Notes: a model not told the origin generated them from the sequence alone. 64,000 nt of DNA from Antilocapra americana (GCA_007570785.1 ML660211.1:3352633-3416632); one strand, 5' to 3'. Positions 34,451 through 46,158 are shown, counted from the first letter of the stretch. Translations and numbers: made by a program.

Positions 34451-37006
34451 AGCAGTTCCAAGATGGCGGAGGAACAGGACAGGGAGACCACTTTCTCACT
34501 CACAGACTCATCAAAAGAGCATTGAAAGCTGAGCAACTTCCACAAAACAACTTCTAAACACTGGCAGAGGACACCAGACACCCAGAAAGGCAGTCCATTC
34601 TCTTCAAAAGGAGGTAGGGCAAACTATAAAAGACAAAAAGAGAGACAAAAGAGTTAGAGACCTGAGGAGGGAGTCATGAAAGAGAAGTTTCCAACAGTAG
34701 GCAGCCCTCTCACAGGTGGATCTGTGGGGACTTTTGGAACCTCAGAGGGCAACCTCAGTGGGAGAAAGAAAGAAACAAACAAACACAGAATACATGCCTA
34801 ACTGCAACTGCCAGCAGAGAAGTAACCCAGATGCTCTTGCCCGCCACCAGTGAGTGAGGGCTGGGCAGAGAGGCGTGGGCTGCATCATTGGTGCTTAGGG
34901 TAAGGACTGGGCCTGAATGCCCCCGAGGACAATCTGAGGGAGCTAATGTGAGATAGCAACCCAAACTGTGGGATTGCCAGAGAGGAAAACAAAGAACTTT
35001 CCTGAGAAAGGCTCTAACCTAATGCACAGCCTGGCCCACTTCCAGAACAAAGGATTGAGCGAATACCAAAGAAGAGCTAGCTGGCTTCATACAGGCTCCT
35101 TCCCCCCACTCCCCACCCCCACACAGAGGCAGAGAGGCAAACATGTGACAGCCAGAGCCGAAGGCAAGAGGCTGCTCCAATCTTGGCCCCAGTAATGGCA
35201 TCTTCCACCAAACTGTGAGCAGGCTCCCAGCCTGCAGTCCGTACACTGCTAACCATGTCTTCCTGAGATCCGGGATGGTTGATATCCACCAGGAGGGTCG
35301 CAGCCTGAGATCAGCTCCCCAGAGGAGACAAACAGCACACCTGAGATGGTGCTCTCACAGCGCACCTGGAAAACTGAGTGGCTGGGAGTGGGGAAGTGAT
35401 AAAGATGCACGGCCAACCTGGAAAGTGCACTTACCAATCTCCTGGTTGCCTAAGTTGCTCAGACCTGGGAAGGACACAAAACGCAAAGCCCACTCTGGAC
35501 AGTACCCTTGCAGAGCACCCTGGAGCCTGGGCAGTGTAGGCCCGGGAAGCACATGCTGTGGCAAACCCAGTGTGGTCCATACACTGTGAGCACTCCCCAC
35601 ACATGCCAGTGATATTTGTTTGCAGTGTCCCTCCCTCTCCACAACACAACTGAACAAGTAAGCCTAAATAAGTGACCACGTTCACCCCCTTGTGTTAAGG
35701 TGGAAATTAGACACTGAAGAGACTTGTAAACAGAGGGAGTCAAAATAAAGAAGGAACTGCTCTGGAAGTGACAGGTGCAACAGATTAAAACCCTGTAGTT
35801 AACATTGACTGTGCACTGGAGGGGATCTAAGGACCTTGAAAACAAGTACAAGCTGGCACAAGGAACTCTCTGACACTGAACTGACCCCACACTGCCCACA
35901 ACAGCCCCAGAGAAATTCCTAGATATATTTTTTTATTATCACTTTTTAATTTTTTTTAAATTTAAGTCCTTTATTGCTCCTTTAATTTTCACGTTAGTAA
36001 CCTTGCACAAAAAAGACCCTATTTTTAAAGCAAATTTCATATATATATATTTCAATTTTGTGATTGATTTTGTTTTGTATTTTTTGTATTGTATTTTTGA
36101 GAGTCTAACCTCTACTCTAGAGGTTTAGTCTTTGCTTTTTGGTATTTGTTGTTAATTTTGTACCTTTAAGAATCTAATCTTCAGTATCCATTTTCACTTA
36201 GGGATGTGATTACTGGCTTGCTTACTCTTTCCCCTTTTGACTATCTCTCAGGTCACTTCTATCTCCTTCCTCCCCCTTCTCTTCCCTACTTGAGTTTTTG
36301 AATCTCTCTGGGTGTTCTGGGCTGTGGAGAACACTTAGGGAACTGATTATTGACTAGATTGGCCTCTCCCCTATTTACTCCCCCTCTTCTCCTCCTGGTC
36401 ACTCCTATCTTCCTCCTCCCTGTTCTCTATGTAACTCTGTGAATCTCTCTGGGCTTCCCTCATTGTGGAGAATTTTTTCACCATTAACCTAGATGTTTTA
36501 TCACCTATGCTGTATGGATGGAGAAGTCCTGAGGCTACTATAAGAGAAGGACTGGAAGCCAAAGGCAGGAGGCTTAACTCAAAAACTTGAGAACATCAGA
36601 GCACTCCTGATTCAAGGGAACATCAATAGACAAGAGCTCACCCCAAAATCTCCATACCTACACTAAATCCAAGATCTACCCAAGAGTCACCAAGTTTTAG
36701 CGCAAGACATACCATGCTAATTCTCCTGCAAAGCAGGAACACACCTCTGAGCATTAAAAAACAGGCTGCCCAAAGTCATGCCAAACCCATAGACACCCCA
36801 AAAGGCACTGGTGGACACTTCATTTCACTCCAGAGAGAAAAGATCCAGTTCCACCCACCAGAACACAGATACAGGCTCCCTCAAACAGGAAACATTGACA
36901 AACCACTAGTTCAACCCCACCCACAGGGAGCAGGCTCCACAATAAAGGGGAACCATGAACTTCCAGCCTACAGAAAGGGCACCCCAAACATAGCAATCCA
37001 AACAAA
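34451..37006 (+). promoter_or_regulatory. L1 5' UTR (internal promoter region)
   Basis: About 2.5 kb precedes ORF1. The first 1.4 kb is richer in G+C than the surrounding DNA and holds scattered CpG. An AT-rich block at 35930-36220 and a C/T-rich block at 36240-36440 follow. Mammalian L1 5' UTRs drive transcription from within; whether this copy still does cannot be told. Overlapping frames on both strands (for example 35215-35589 plus, 35459-35899 minus) are not recognisable proteins. A 98-codon plus frame (36714-37010) ends in a TGA that overlaps the ORF1 ATG. Confidence 0.75.
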
Positions 37007-37919
37007 ATGAAAAGGCAGAGAAATATTCATGAGGTAAAAAAAACATGATAAATACCCACCAAACCAAACAAAAGAGGAAGAGATAGGGAGTCTATCTGAA
37101 AAAGAATTCAGAATAATGATAGTAAGATGATCCAAAAATCTTGAAAACAAAATGCATTTACAGATAAATAGAGACAAAAATTGAGAAGATGCAAGAAACG
37201 TTTAACAAGGACTTAGAAGAAATAAAGAACAGTCAATCAATAATGAATAATGCAATAACTGAAATCAAAAGCACTATGGAGGGAATCAACAGTTGAATAA
37301 CTGAGACAGAAGAGAGAATTAGGGAGGCAGAAGATAGAATGATGAAAATAAATGAAGCAGAGAGTAAAAAAGAATTAAAAGAAATGAAGACAACATCAGA
37401 GACCTCTGGGACAATGTTAAATGCTCCAACACTCAAATCATAGTTGTCCCAGAAGAAGACAAAAAGAAAGGGCATGAGAAAATACTTAAGGAGATAATAG
37501 TCGAAGACTTCCCTTTTATGGGGAAGAAAATAGGCACCTAAGTCCAAGAAACCCAGAGAGTCCCAAACAGGATAAACCCAAGGCAAAACACCCCAAGACA
37601 CATATTAACCAAATGAACCAAGATCAAACACAAAGAGCAAATATTAAAAGCATCAAGGGAAAAGCAACAAGTAACACACAAGGGGATTCCCATAAGGATA
37701 ACAGCTGATCTTTAAATAGAAACTCTTCGGGCCAGAAGGGAATGGCAAGACATATTTAAAGTGACGAAAGAGAAAAATCTACAACCCATATTACTGTACC
37801 CAGCAAGGATCTCATTCAAATATGAAGGAGAAATCAAAAGCTTTACAGAAAAGCAAAAGCTGAGAGAATTCAGCACCATAAAACCAGATTTTCAACAAAT
37901 GCTGAAGAATTTTCTCTAG
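37007..37919 (+). pseudogene. L1 ORF1 (RNA-binding chaperone) remnant
   Basis: The ATG at 37007 opens MKRQRN, the expected ruminant L1 ORF1 start. The text then follows ORF1: a Glu/Lys-rich coiled-coil stretch (about 37100-37390), the RRM-like part (near 37430, IIVVPEEDKKK-type residues in a shifted frame), and the C-terminal domain (near 37690-37830, ARREWQDIFKV-like). It ends at TAG 37917-37919. A frameshift after about 14 codons and several stops, for example in AGTTGAATAACTGAG near 37292, make it a pseudogene. Functional ORF1p forms trimers that coat L1 RNA. Confidence 0.85.
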
Positions 37920-40175
37920 ACAGGAAATAAAAAATAGTTTTATAAAATCGAACCGAAAACAACAAAGTAAATGGCAATGGGATTATACTTATCAATAAAC
38001 ACCTTAAATGTAAATGTAAATGGGTTGAATGCCCTAACCAAAAGATAAAGACTGGCTGAATGGATACAAAAACAAGACCCCATATATGCTGTCTAAAAGA
38101 GATCCACCTCAAACCAAGGGACACATGCAGTCTGAAAGTAAAGGGGTGGAAAAAGCTATTGCATGCAAATGGAGACCAAGAGAAAGCAGAAGTAGTGATA
38201 CTAATATCAGATAAAATAGACTTTGGAATAAAGACCATGAAAAGAAACACTATATGATAAAGGATCAATCCAAGAAGGTGAGAGAATTTAATACCCTACT
38301 CACACCTATGGATAGAGCAACCAAACAGAAAATTAGCATGGAAATGCAAACTTCAAATGATACCAGTTAGATCTAATTTATATCTATAGGATATTTCACC
38401 CCAAAACAATGTATTTCACCTTTTTCTCAAGTGCACATGGAACATTCTCCAGGATAGATCATAACATGGGCCATAAATCTACCCTTGGTAAATTCAAAAA
38501 AAATTGAAATAACTTCAAGCATCTTTTCTGATCACAATGTGGTAAGATTAGATGTCAACTACAGAAAAAAAGTTAAAAATACAAACATATGGAGGCTAAA
38601 CAACACGCTCCTGAATAACCAACAAATCACAGAAGAAATTAAAAAATAAAGTCAAAATATGCATGGAAACAAATGAAAACACTGCAACCCAAGCCTACAG
38701 GATTCAGTAAAAGCAGTGCCAAGAGGAAGATTCATAGCAATACAAGCTTACCTCAAGGAATAAGAGAAAATTCAAATAAATAATCTAACTTCACACCTAA
38801 AGCTACTAGAAAAAAAAGAAATGAAGAACCCCAAAGTGAGTAGAAGGAAAGAAATCATAAAACTCAAAGCAGAAATAAGTGAAAATAAATAAATAAATAA
38901 AGGAGACTATAGCAAAAATCAACAAAAATAAAAGCTGGTTCTTTGAGAAGATAAATAAAATAGACAAACCATTAGCCAGATTCATCAAGAAAATAAGAGA
39001 GAAGAATCAAATCAACAAAATTAGAAATGAAATTGGAGAAATCACAAAAGACAACACAAGAATACAAACGATCATTAGAGACTATTATCAGCAACAATAT
39101 GCTAATAAGATGGACAACTTGGAAGAAATGGATGAATTCTTAGAAAAGTATAACCTTCCAAAACTGAACCAGGAAGAAATAGAAAATCTTAACAGACCCA
39201 TTAAGAGCGTGAAAATCAAAACTATACTCAAAATTCTTCCAACAAATAAAAACACAAGACCAGATATCTTCACAGGTGAATTCTACCAAAAAGTTAGAGA
39301 GGAGCTAACACCTGTCCTACTCAAACTCTTGCAGAAAATTGAAGAGGAAGATAATCTCCCACTCATTCCATGAAGCCACCATCAACCTCATACCAAAACC
39401 AGATAAAGATTCCACAAAAAGGAAACTACAGGCCAATATCACTGATGAACATAGATGCAAGAGTCCTCAACAAAATTCTAACAAATAGAATCCATCGACA
39501 TATCAAAAAGATCATACATCATGAACAGTGGGCTTTATCCCAGGGAGGCAAGGATTCTTCAATATTCAGAAATAAATCAATGTGCAACACCATATTAACA
39601 AATGGACAGATAAAAGCCATATGATTATCTCAGTGGATACAGAGAAAGCCTTTGACAAAATTCAACACCCATTTATGATTAAAAACTCTCCAGAAAGCAG
39701 GCATGGAAGGAACATACCTCAACAGAATTAAAGCCATATTTGATAAACCCACAGCAAACATTGTCCTCAATAGCAAAAAATGAAAGCATTTCCTCTAAAA
39801 TCAGGAAGGAGACAAGGGTGCCCACTCCCACGACTGCTATTCAACATAGTTTTGGAAATCCTAGCCACAGCAATCAGAGAAGGAAAAGAAATAAAATGAA
39901 TCCAGATTGGAAAAGAAGAAGTAAAACTCTCATTGTTTGCAGATGACATGATCCTCTACATAGAAAACCCTAAAGGCACCACCAGAAAATTACTAGAGTT
40001 AATCAATGAATATAGTAAAGTTGCAGGATATAAAATAAATACACAAATCCCTTGCATTCCTATACACTAACAATGAGAAAACAGAATATTTAAGGAAACA
40101 ATCTCATTCACCATTGCAACAAAAAGAATAAAATACTTAGGAATAAATTTATCTAAAGAAACAAAAGATGTATAT

Positions 40176-40666
40176 ATAAGAAAGCTGTGGTACATATACA
40201 CAATGGAATATTACTCAGCATTAAAAAAAAATTCATTTGAAGCAATTCTACTCAGATGGACCAAATTGGAGCCCATTATCCAGAGTGAAGTAAGCCAGAA
40301 GCAAAAACAACAATACAGTATATTAACACATATATATGGAATTTAGAAAGACGGTAATGAGAACCCAACATGCGAGACAGCAAAAGGAATAGATGTATAG
40401 AATGTATACAGATGTATAGAATAGACTTGTGGACTCTGTGGATGAGGGTAAGGGTGGGATGATATGGGAGAATGACATTGAAACATGTTTAATTATCATA
40501 TGTCTAATCAATCGCCAGCCCAGGATTGATGCTCGGGGCTGGTGCAGCGAGATTTCCTGGGGGGGAGGGAGGAGGGAGGGGGGTTCTGGAGGGGAAGCAT
40601 ATATAAACCCATGGTGATATCATGTCATTGTATGGCAAAAACAATAAAAAAAAAAAGAAAAAAAAG
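40176..40666 (+). mobile_element. Young L1 3' end nested in ORF2 of the older L1
   Basis: Host ORF2 text (ACAAAAGATGTATATAT) stops and the sequence jumps to AAGAAAGCTGTGGTACATAT, the last ORF2 codons of L1. It then runs through the 3' UTR to AACAATAAAAAAAAAAAG. Host ORF2 resumes with GAAACTATAACACACTTATG. A TSD is unclear: AAGAAA occurs at both edges but is also part of the L1 text. The sequence from 40178 is almost identical to 47330-47795. Confidence 0.9.
40559..40583 (+). other. G-quadruplex-prone tract in nested L1 3' UTR
   Basis: The same polypurine G-tract as at 17.4 kb and 47.7 kb, with four or more G3+ runs in 25 bp. Confidence 0.75.
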
Positions 40667-42489
40667 AAACTATAACACACTTATGAAAGAAATAAAAGAG
40701 GACAAAAATAGATGGATAAATATACCCTGCTCATGGATTGGAAGAATCAATATAGTAGAAATTAATATACTACACAAAGCAATCTATAGATTCCCTGTCA
40801 AGCTACCAATGGTATTTTTCACAGAACTAGACAAATAATTTCACAATTTGTATGGAAATGCAAAAAAACCTCGAGTAGCCAAAGCAATCTTGAGAAAGAA
40901 GAATGGAACTGGAGGAATTAACCTGCCTGATTTCAAGACTATACTACAGAACTACAGTCATCAGGATAGTATGATACTGGCACAAAGACAGAAATATAGA
41001 TCAATGGAACAAAATAGAAGGCCCAGAGATAGATCCATGTACCTAGAGACACTTTATCTCTGACAAAGAAGGCAAAAATATGCAATGGAAAAAATCCAAT
41101 CTCTCTAACAAGTGGTGCTGGGGATACTGGTGACACCATACACAAAAATAAACTCAAAATGGATTAAGGGTCTAAATGTAAGTCCAGAAACTATCAAACT
41201 CTTAGAGGAAAACATAGGCAGAACACTCTCTGACATAAATCACAGCACGATCCTCTATGACCCACCTCCCAGAGTAATGGACATAAAAGCAAAAATAAAC
41301 AAATGGGACCTAATTAAACTTAAAAGCTTTTGCACAATGAAGGAAACTATAAGCAAGGTGAAAAGACAGCCTTCAGAATGGGATAAAATTGTAGCAAACA
41401 AAGCAACTGACAAAGAATTAATCTCCAAAATATATAAGCAGCTCAGAAATATAAAGGACCCAATCAAAAAATTGGCCAAAGAACTAAACAGACATTTCTC
41501 CAAAGAAGGCATACAGATGGCTAACAAACACATGAAAAGATGCTCAACATCACTCATTATCAGAGAAATGCAAATCAAAACCCCAGTGAGGTACCATCCC
41601 ATGCCAGTCAGAATGGCTGCTATCAAAACATCTACAAACAATAAATGCTGGAGAGGGTGTGGAGAAAAGGAAACTCTTTTACACTGTTGGTGGGATTACA
41701 AACTAGTAGAGCCACTATAGAGATTAGTGTGGAGATTCCTTAAAAAACTGGAAATAGAACTGCCATATGACTCAGCAATCCCACTGGTGGGCACACACAC
41801 AGGAAACCATAATTAAAAGAGACATGTGTACCCCAATGTTCATTGCCGCAGTGTTTACAATAGCTAGGGCATGGAAGCAACCTAGATGCCCATTGGCAGA
41901 TGAATGGATAAGAAAGTTGTGGTACATATACACAATGAAATATTACTCATTATTAAAAAGAACACATTTGAGTCAGTTCTAATGAGGTGGATGAAACTGG
42001 AGCCTATTATAAAGAGTTAAATAAGTCAAAAAGAAGAACACCAATACAGTATATTAATGCATATATATGGAATTTAGAAAGATGGTAACGATGACCCTAT
42101 TTGCAAGACAGCAAAAGAGACACAGATGTAAAGAACAAACTTTTGGGCTCTGTGGGTGAAGGTGAGGGAGGGATGATTTGAGAGAATAGCATTGAAACAG
42201 GTATATTCCTATATGTGAAATAGATGATCAGTTCAAATGCGATGCATGAAATAGGGCATTCAAAGCTGATGTACTGGGACAACCCAGAGGGATGGGATGG
42301 GGAGGGAGGTGGGAGGAGGTTTTAGGCTGGAGGGACACAGGTACACCTGTGGCTAATTCTTGTCAGTGTATGGCAAAAGGCACCACAATATTATAAAGTA
42401 ATTAGCCTCCAATTAAAATAAATAAATTAATTTAAAAAATTAAAAAAGAAACAAGAAGAAACACTGTGGCTGAATGAAAAAACTGAAAA

Positions 42490-42932
42490 GGTAAGAATAA
42501 TGCCTAGAGTAGGAGCTCCTCCAAAACCAAAAACCAATATCCTGACTTAAGAATGTGATGTTTTATTTGGAAAAGGGTCTTTGCAGATGTTAATTAAAAA
42601 TTTCAGAATGAAATCATCCTCATTTATCCAGGTGGGCTCTAAATCCAGTGGCAGGAATCCTTGTAAGAAAAATGTGGCAAGGTGAGATCTCATGGAGCCA
42701 GAGGCACATTTTGGAGTTATGCAGCCACAAACCAAGGAAATCTTGAACCACTAGAAGCTGGGAAGAGGCAAGAGGGAATCTCCTCTACAGACCATAGAGG
42801 GAATATAATTCTACCATACATTGGCTTTTGGATTTCTGGCATTCAGAACTTTGAGAGAAAAGATCTGTTGTTTTAAACCACTCTTTTTTTGGTAATTTGT
42901 TATAGGAGCTCTGAGAAACTAATACAGTGACT
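42490..42932 (+). repeat. MaLR-like LTR
   Basis: Order AATGTGATGTTTTATTTGG, AAAGGGTCTTTGCAGATG, ATCCTCATTTATCCAGG, GGAGTTATGCAGCCAC, CTTGAACCACTAGAAGC, and the ending TGGTAATTTGTTATAGGAGC then AACTAATACAG. This is the most complete copy in the window of the family split at 11.8 kb and 20.8 kb, about 440 bp, lying just downstream of the L1 target site. Confidence 0.6.
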
Positions 42933-43265
42933 ATGGATATGGGAGAAGAATATTGAGTCTATTATTCTTGTGTTAAGCCTCTCTCAGAATGAAGATAGGA
43001 TCTGGAAAACAGAAAAAAGCAAGTGGGGATAATATGAGATATATCAAAAGCAGTATATAAAACAATATATGCAATTGATGTATAAGGTATGAAATATTAT
43101 GCAAGTGAAGCTATGTGTCTTCCTTTCTTCTATTCATGAGAAGTTTTTAAAATGCAATGAGAGTATAGTTTTATTAATAATAGCTATTTTTGCAGCCAGT
43201 TAAGCTAACTGTGCTCTTTTCCCCAGGAGGGCCCAGTGTGCAGTAGCTGCAGACAGCTACTGGAA
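42933..43265. other. Unassigned spacer
   Basis: About 330 bp with no recognised feature. Confidence 0.45.
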
Positions 43266-43336
43266 TATTCAATTCCTATATTTCAATCTTGGAGAGTTGG
43301 ATAAAATATTTATCATATGCCTGGTTCATATCTTAA
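43266..43336 (+). repeat. 71-bp direct duplication, copy 1
   Basis: TATTCAATTCCTATATTTCA to CATATCTTAA recurs at 44662-44734 with five substitutions and a 2-bp length difference. The pair brackets the RPL10 pseudogene and the solo LTR. Confidence 0.85.
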
Positions 43337-43369
43337 TCATTGGTAGTATATGCAGCCTATTGCCTGTAC

Positions 43370-44468
43370 AGGTAGCCATAAGGGACCTCGGAGACCACTC
43401 TTTCCAGTGGACATTTAAGACTGGCATGCTGTCCCCTTTCTAGGCTCCAGAGAGAGATGTTCAGTACATTTGGAAAGCCTCAGGGCACAGTGGCCAGGGT
43501 CCACACTGGCCACATCATAATGTCTGTATCTGCACCAAGCTGTAGAGTAAGGAGCATGTGATTGAGGCAGTCTGCAGGGCCAAGTTCAAGTTCCTTTGGT
43601 GCCGAAAGTTCCACATCTCCAAGAAGTGGGTATTTACTAAGTTTAATGAAGGTGGATTTGAAAACATGGTGGCAGAAAAGCAGCTCATCTGATGCATCCT
43701 AATTGTGGTCCCCTGGACAAATGGCTGGCCCTAAACTCATGAGAGCATTGACGCTGTTCACTCCTTAATTATACCCAGTAATTGCCAGGGTCCAGCCCCA
43801 GCGGGGTCCGGGGGTCTTGAAGGATGAGTGGCATCCGCGGAAGAAGAACTGAGCTGAGTATGAGTATGTATGGTGATGGAGCAGTCTCTCTCTTATTGTT
43901 GTTGGTTTACAGTTTTTATACCCAAGAAACACACCCATTACATCACATGTTATTCTATACAATCTTGTTTTCTGCCTATCATTAACAACTTTAACCCTAA
44001 GCTCATTTTCCTTGCATAAGTCGGATTTCTGCATAATTAGATTTAACATTAGTATGTTTACCATTTGATTGTCTCCAGCATACTTTGGATAAGTACATCA
44101 ATCTAAGTAGAAAGAAACTCCCCAGTAAAGAGTAGGAGGTGTAGTAATCTATTTAAATGTCCCTTATTCCTCCTTTGTCCCCAGGGAAGGGAATCTGCCT
44201 TCCCCAATAGCCTGGGGGAAATGAGGTCTGAGGGAATTATCTCAGGATGAATTATTTCTAACTGGGACTGACCTACTGAGATGAGCTAATGTTCAGAGCA
44301 TAAACAGAAGTTCCCAAGAAAAATAGCAGGAGGGGGCCTTGCCTTGGGATGCCCCAAGGAAAATCCGCTTTGCAGTTTCCTTCTCAGTCTGGTGACTTTG
44401 TCATCTGAGTGAGGGGGCATCCTGATGGCTCCCGGCAACTAATAAATCCTATTTCCTTATCAAAAAAA
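43370..44468 (+). pseudogene. RPL10: RPL10 processed pseudogene, 5'-truncated, split by an LTR
   Basis: It derives from the large-subunit ribosomal protein L10 (uL16), which helps form the ribosomal P-site/E-site region. Recognisable pieces are [16 protein letters not shown] text near 43470-43500, SKEHVIEA and RAKFKF near 43550-43590, HISKKW, and NMVAEKQLI. The part kept corresponds to roughly the last 90-95 of 214 residues. An in-frame TAG (43543-43545) replaces a Gln codon and a TGA (43690-43692) ends the frame early. The 3' UTR follows to 43782, is cut by a solo LTR (43783-44437), and resumes with AATAAATCC and a short A7 tail. No introns and a poly(A) tail mark it as retroposed, presumably by L1. 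Confidence 0.85.
43783..44437 (-). mobile_element. Solo LTR, class II (betaretrovirus-like) ERV
   Basis: Read on the minus strand it begins TGCCGGGAGCC and ends GGACCCTGGCA, a perfect TGCC/GGCA inverted end, 655 bp long. A TATA box (GGGTATAAAAACTG) lies at 43910-43923 on the reverse strand. Flanks AGTAAT (43777-43782) and ACTAAT (44438-44443) fit a 6-bp TSD with one change, the size usual for class II elements. No internal retroviral sequence adjoins it, so it is a solo LTR, presumably left by LTR-LTR recombination. Confidence 0.82.
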
Positions 44469-44661
44469 TTAATAGTTATTGTTTTATCTCAAATATCTTC
44501 TTTCACTTCATTGTTTGGTGACAAGTGCATTCAGTTTTACTTTCAGGCCTAAAAATGAACATATGCCAAAATAAAAATATGCCCAAATTGGCATAATTAT
44601 TTCTGGAAAAAAAGTACCCACACTTTCACCATGCTACCACCCCTAATTATTTCTGCTAGAC
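44469..44661. other. Unassigned spacer
   Basis: Sequence between the pseudogene tail and the second duplication copy; nothing recognised. Confidence 0.45.
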
Positions 44662-44734
44662 TATTCAATTCTTATATTTCAATCTTGGGGAGAGTTGGAG
44701 AAAATATGTATCATACGCCTGGCTCATATCTTAA
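44662..44734 (+). repeat. 71-bp direct duplication, copy 2
   Basis: See 43266-43336. This copy has two extra G (CTTGGGGAGAG against CTTGGAGAG) and five substitutions. Text beyond both copies differs. Confidence 0.85.
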
Positions 44735-45001
44735 ATCCTCAGATCAACCCTATTGGGATTGATATATCAACTCTTGCTCTTGTCCAGAGAAATTATTGAC
44801 CTCCATAGTCAGTTCAGGGCAATTCAAAAATTTAAAACTAAGTTTGTTGAACTTCCAAGACTGTGCTATTTCTCCTTCACCAGATATTTCTGAAGCAGAA
44901 AGAAAGGTTTACTTTAGTTATGTTTCTTCTTCCATAAAAATAAGGATTTTCTCTAGGTTTTGTGTTAAATGCCAAACGAGTGGTTTAAATTATGAGGGGC
45001 T

Positions 45002-45263
45002 AATGGCATCACTCCAGTACTCTTGCCTGGAAAATCCCATGGGCAGAGGAGCCTGGTAGGCTGCAGTCCATGGGGTCGCTAAAACTAGGACACGACTGAG
45101 TGACTTCACTTTCACTTTTCACTTTCATGCATTAGAGAAGGAAATGGCAACCCACTCCAGTGTTCTTGCCTGGAGACTCCCAGGGACAGGGGAGCCTGGT
45201 GGGCTGCCGTCTATGGGGTCCCATAGAGTTGGACACGACTGAAGCGACTTAGCAGCAGCAGCA
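45002..45263 (+). mobile_element. Bov-A2 SINE (dimer)
   Basis: Two A units (CACTCCAGTACTCTTGCCTGG… and CCACTCCAGTGTTCTTGCC…) with a CACTTTCACTTTTCACTTTC linker, ending in (AGC)n. The first unit lacks its first bases. Confidence 0.93.
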
Positions 45264-46158
45264 TTGTTAAACCTGACAAAGGCTTGGTGGAGTCATTTTG
45301 CTTAATTGTTGTGGCATCTTTGAAATATCATATCATTTTAGCACTTTCCTAATCTATAAAATGATGTGATACATTTTAACAACTCTGTTTTATATCTGGC
45401 CTTTTATATCTGCCATCTTGCTTTATGGGCCATCAACTGCAGAGTAGAAATAAGCACAGATATTTTGTGCATGGCATAAAATGTACTCAGAGCCTTTCAT
45501 TTCACTTGGATAGAGTCTCTACAGAACATAGAATATTATTAATGCTAAATCTAGGAAAATATGTTAATGGTATAATACAAATAAATGCTACAGGATATAT
45601 ATGCTTTTTAATTGATTTTTTTCTTCATTGTAGTCTAGTAGCCAATTTAATAAGTCATTGTAACCACCATATTCTAATTTCCATGCAAATGGCCAACTAT
45701 TTGGAATATAAATCTCTTCATTAAAAAAAAATGCATGCAATTTTGCCCTAAAAAAGTGTTAGTTTTATATCATTGCAATTGATATCTTATCTATCCCTAG
45801 AGAAACTGTCACCATGATAGTGTTCAGTACACTGATTTTTAAAAACTAAACTAAAACAATGTTGATTGTAATGCAATCAGTAAAATAATTTGCAAGATAT
45901 GTGGTACTGCAGGGAAAAAGGAAGAAAGACATATTTTTTTTTTCTTGCATCCTATAGCTTGCCTCTTCATTTTCTTAATGGTAAAATTTTAAGAAGTTTT
46001 AATTTTGATAAAGTCACTTAACAATTTGTTTTTCACTTTTCTTTTTACTCTCAACTAAGAAATCTTTGCCCACTCCAATTGTATAGAAATTTTCTCCTGT
46101 ATTTTATTATTGCTGCTTCTATATTTTCACAATTTTAATGCTTATACATAGTTAGTTC
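45264..46158. other. Unassigned AT-rich DNA
   Basis: No recognised repeat or gene. A 99-codon plus frame (45425-45724) has no domain. Confidence 0.45.

Larger units (their letters stand above)
37971..42077 (+). pseudogene. L1 ORF2 (endonuclease and reverse transcriptase) remnant
   Basis: It starts ATGGCAATGGG with the SINTLNVN motif of the endonuclease N-terminus, and WIQKQDP-type residues soon after. The RT palm shows FADD at 39936-39947 ([10 protein letters not shown]), the L1 form of the catalytic motif. The open 202-codon stretch 41112-41720 is the C-terminal region. Its Cys-rich motif reads [18 protein letters not shown]: the last Cys of the family's CX3CX7HX4C pattern is Tyr here. The stop equivalent GGAATTTAG ends at 42077. 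Numerous stops and shifts, plus the inserted L1 at 40.2 kb, abolish function. Confidence 0.88.
34451..42450 (+). mobile_element. Near-full-length L1 LINE, decayed
   Basis: The 8.0-kb element reads 5' UTR (34451-37006), ORF1 (37007-37919), ORF2 (37971-42077, interrupted) and 3' UTR with an AATAAA-rich tail (42078-42450). The start AGCAGTTCCAAGATGGCGG has the typical L1 5' look. Flanks ACAAGTAAGAAAGGCTGTG (34432-34450) and ACAAGAAGAAACACTGTG (42451-42468) form an imperfect TSD, so both ends appear original. Without the nested 0.49-kb L1 it is about 7.5 kb, somewhat short of the roughly 8.4 kb of bovine L1. Many stops in both ORFs make it inactive. Confidence 0.93.

Noticed and set aside
35215..35899. 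Overlapping 124- and 146-codon frames on both strands in a GC-richer region
   Set aside because: They lie in the L1 5' UTR and match no protein I know. GC-rich DNA has fewer chance stops.
41255..41641. A 128-codon minus frame resembling a membrane protein
   Set aside because: Antisense of L1 ORF2. The Lys-rich sense frame gives a Leu/Phe-rich antisense.
44438..44468. An independent polyadenylation site of a host transcript
   Set aside because: The AATAAA and A7 belong to the RPL10 pseudogene 3' end.
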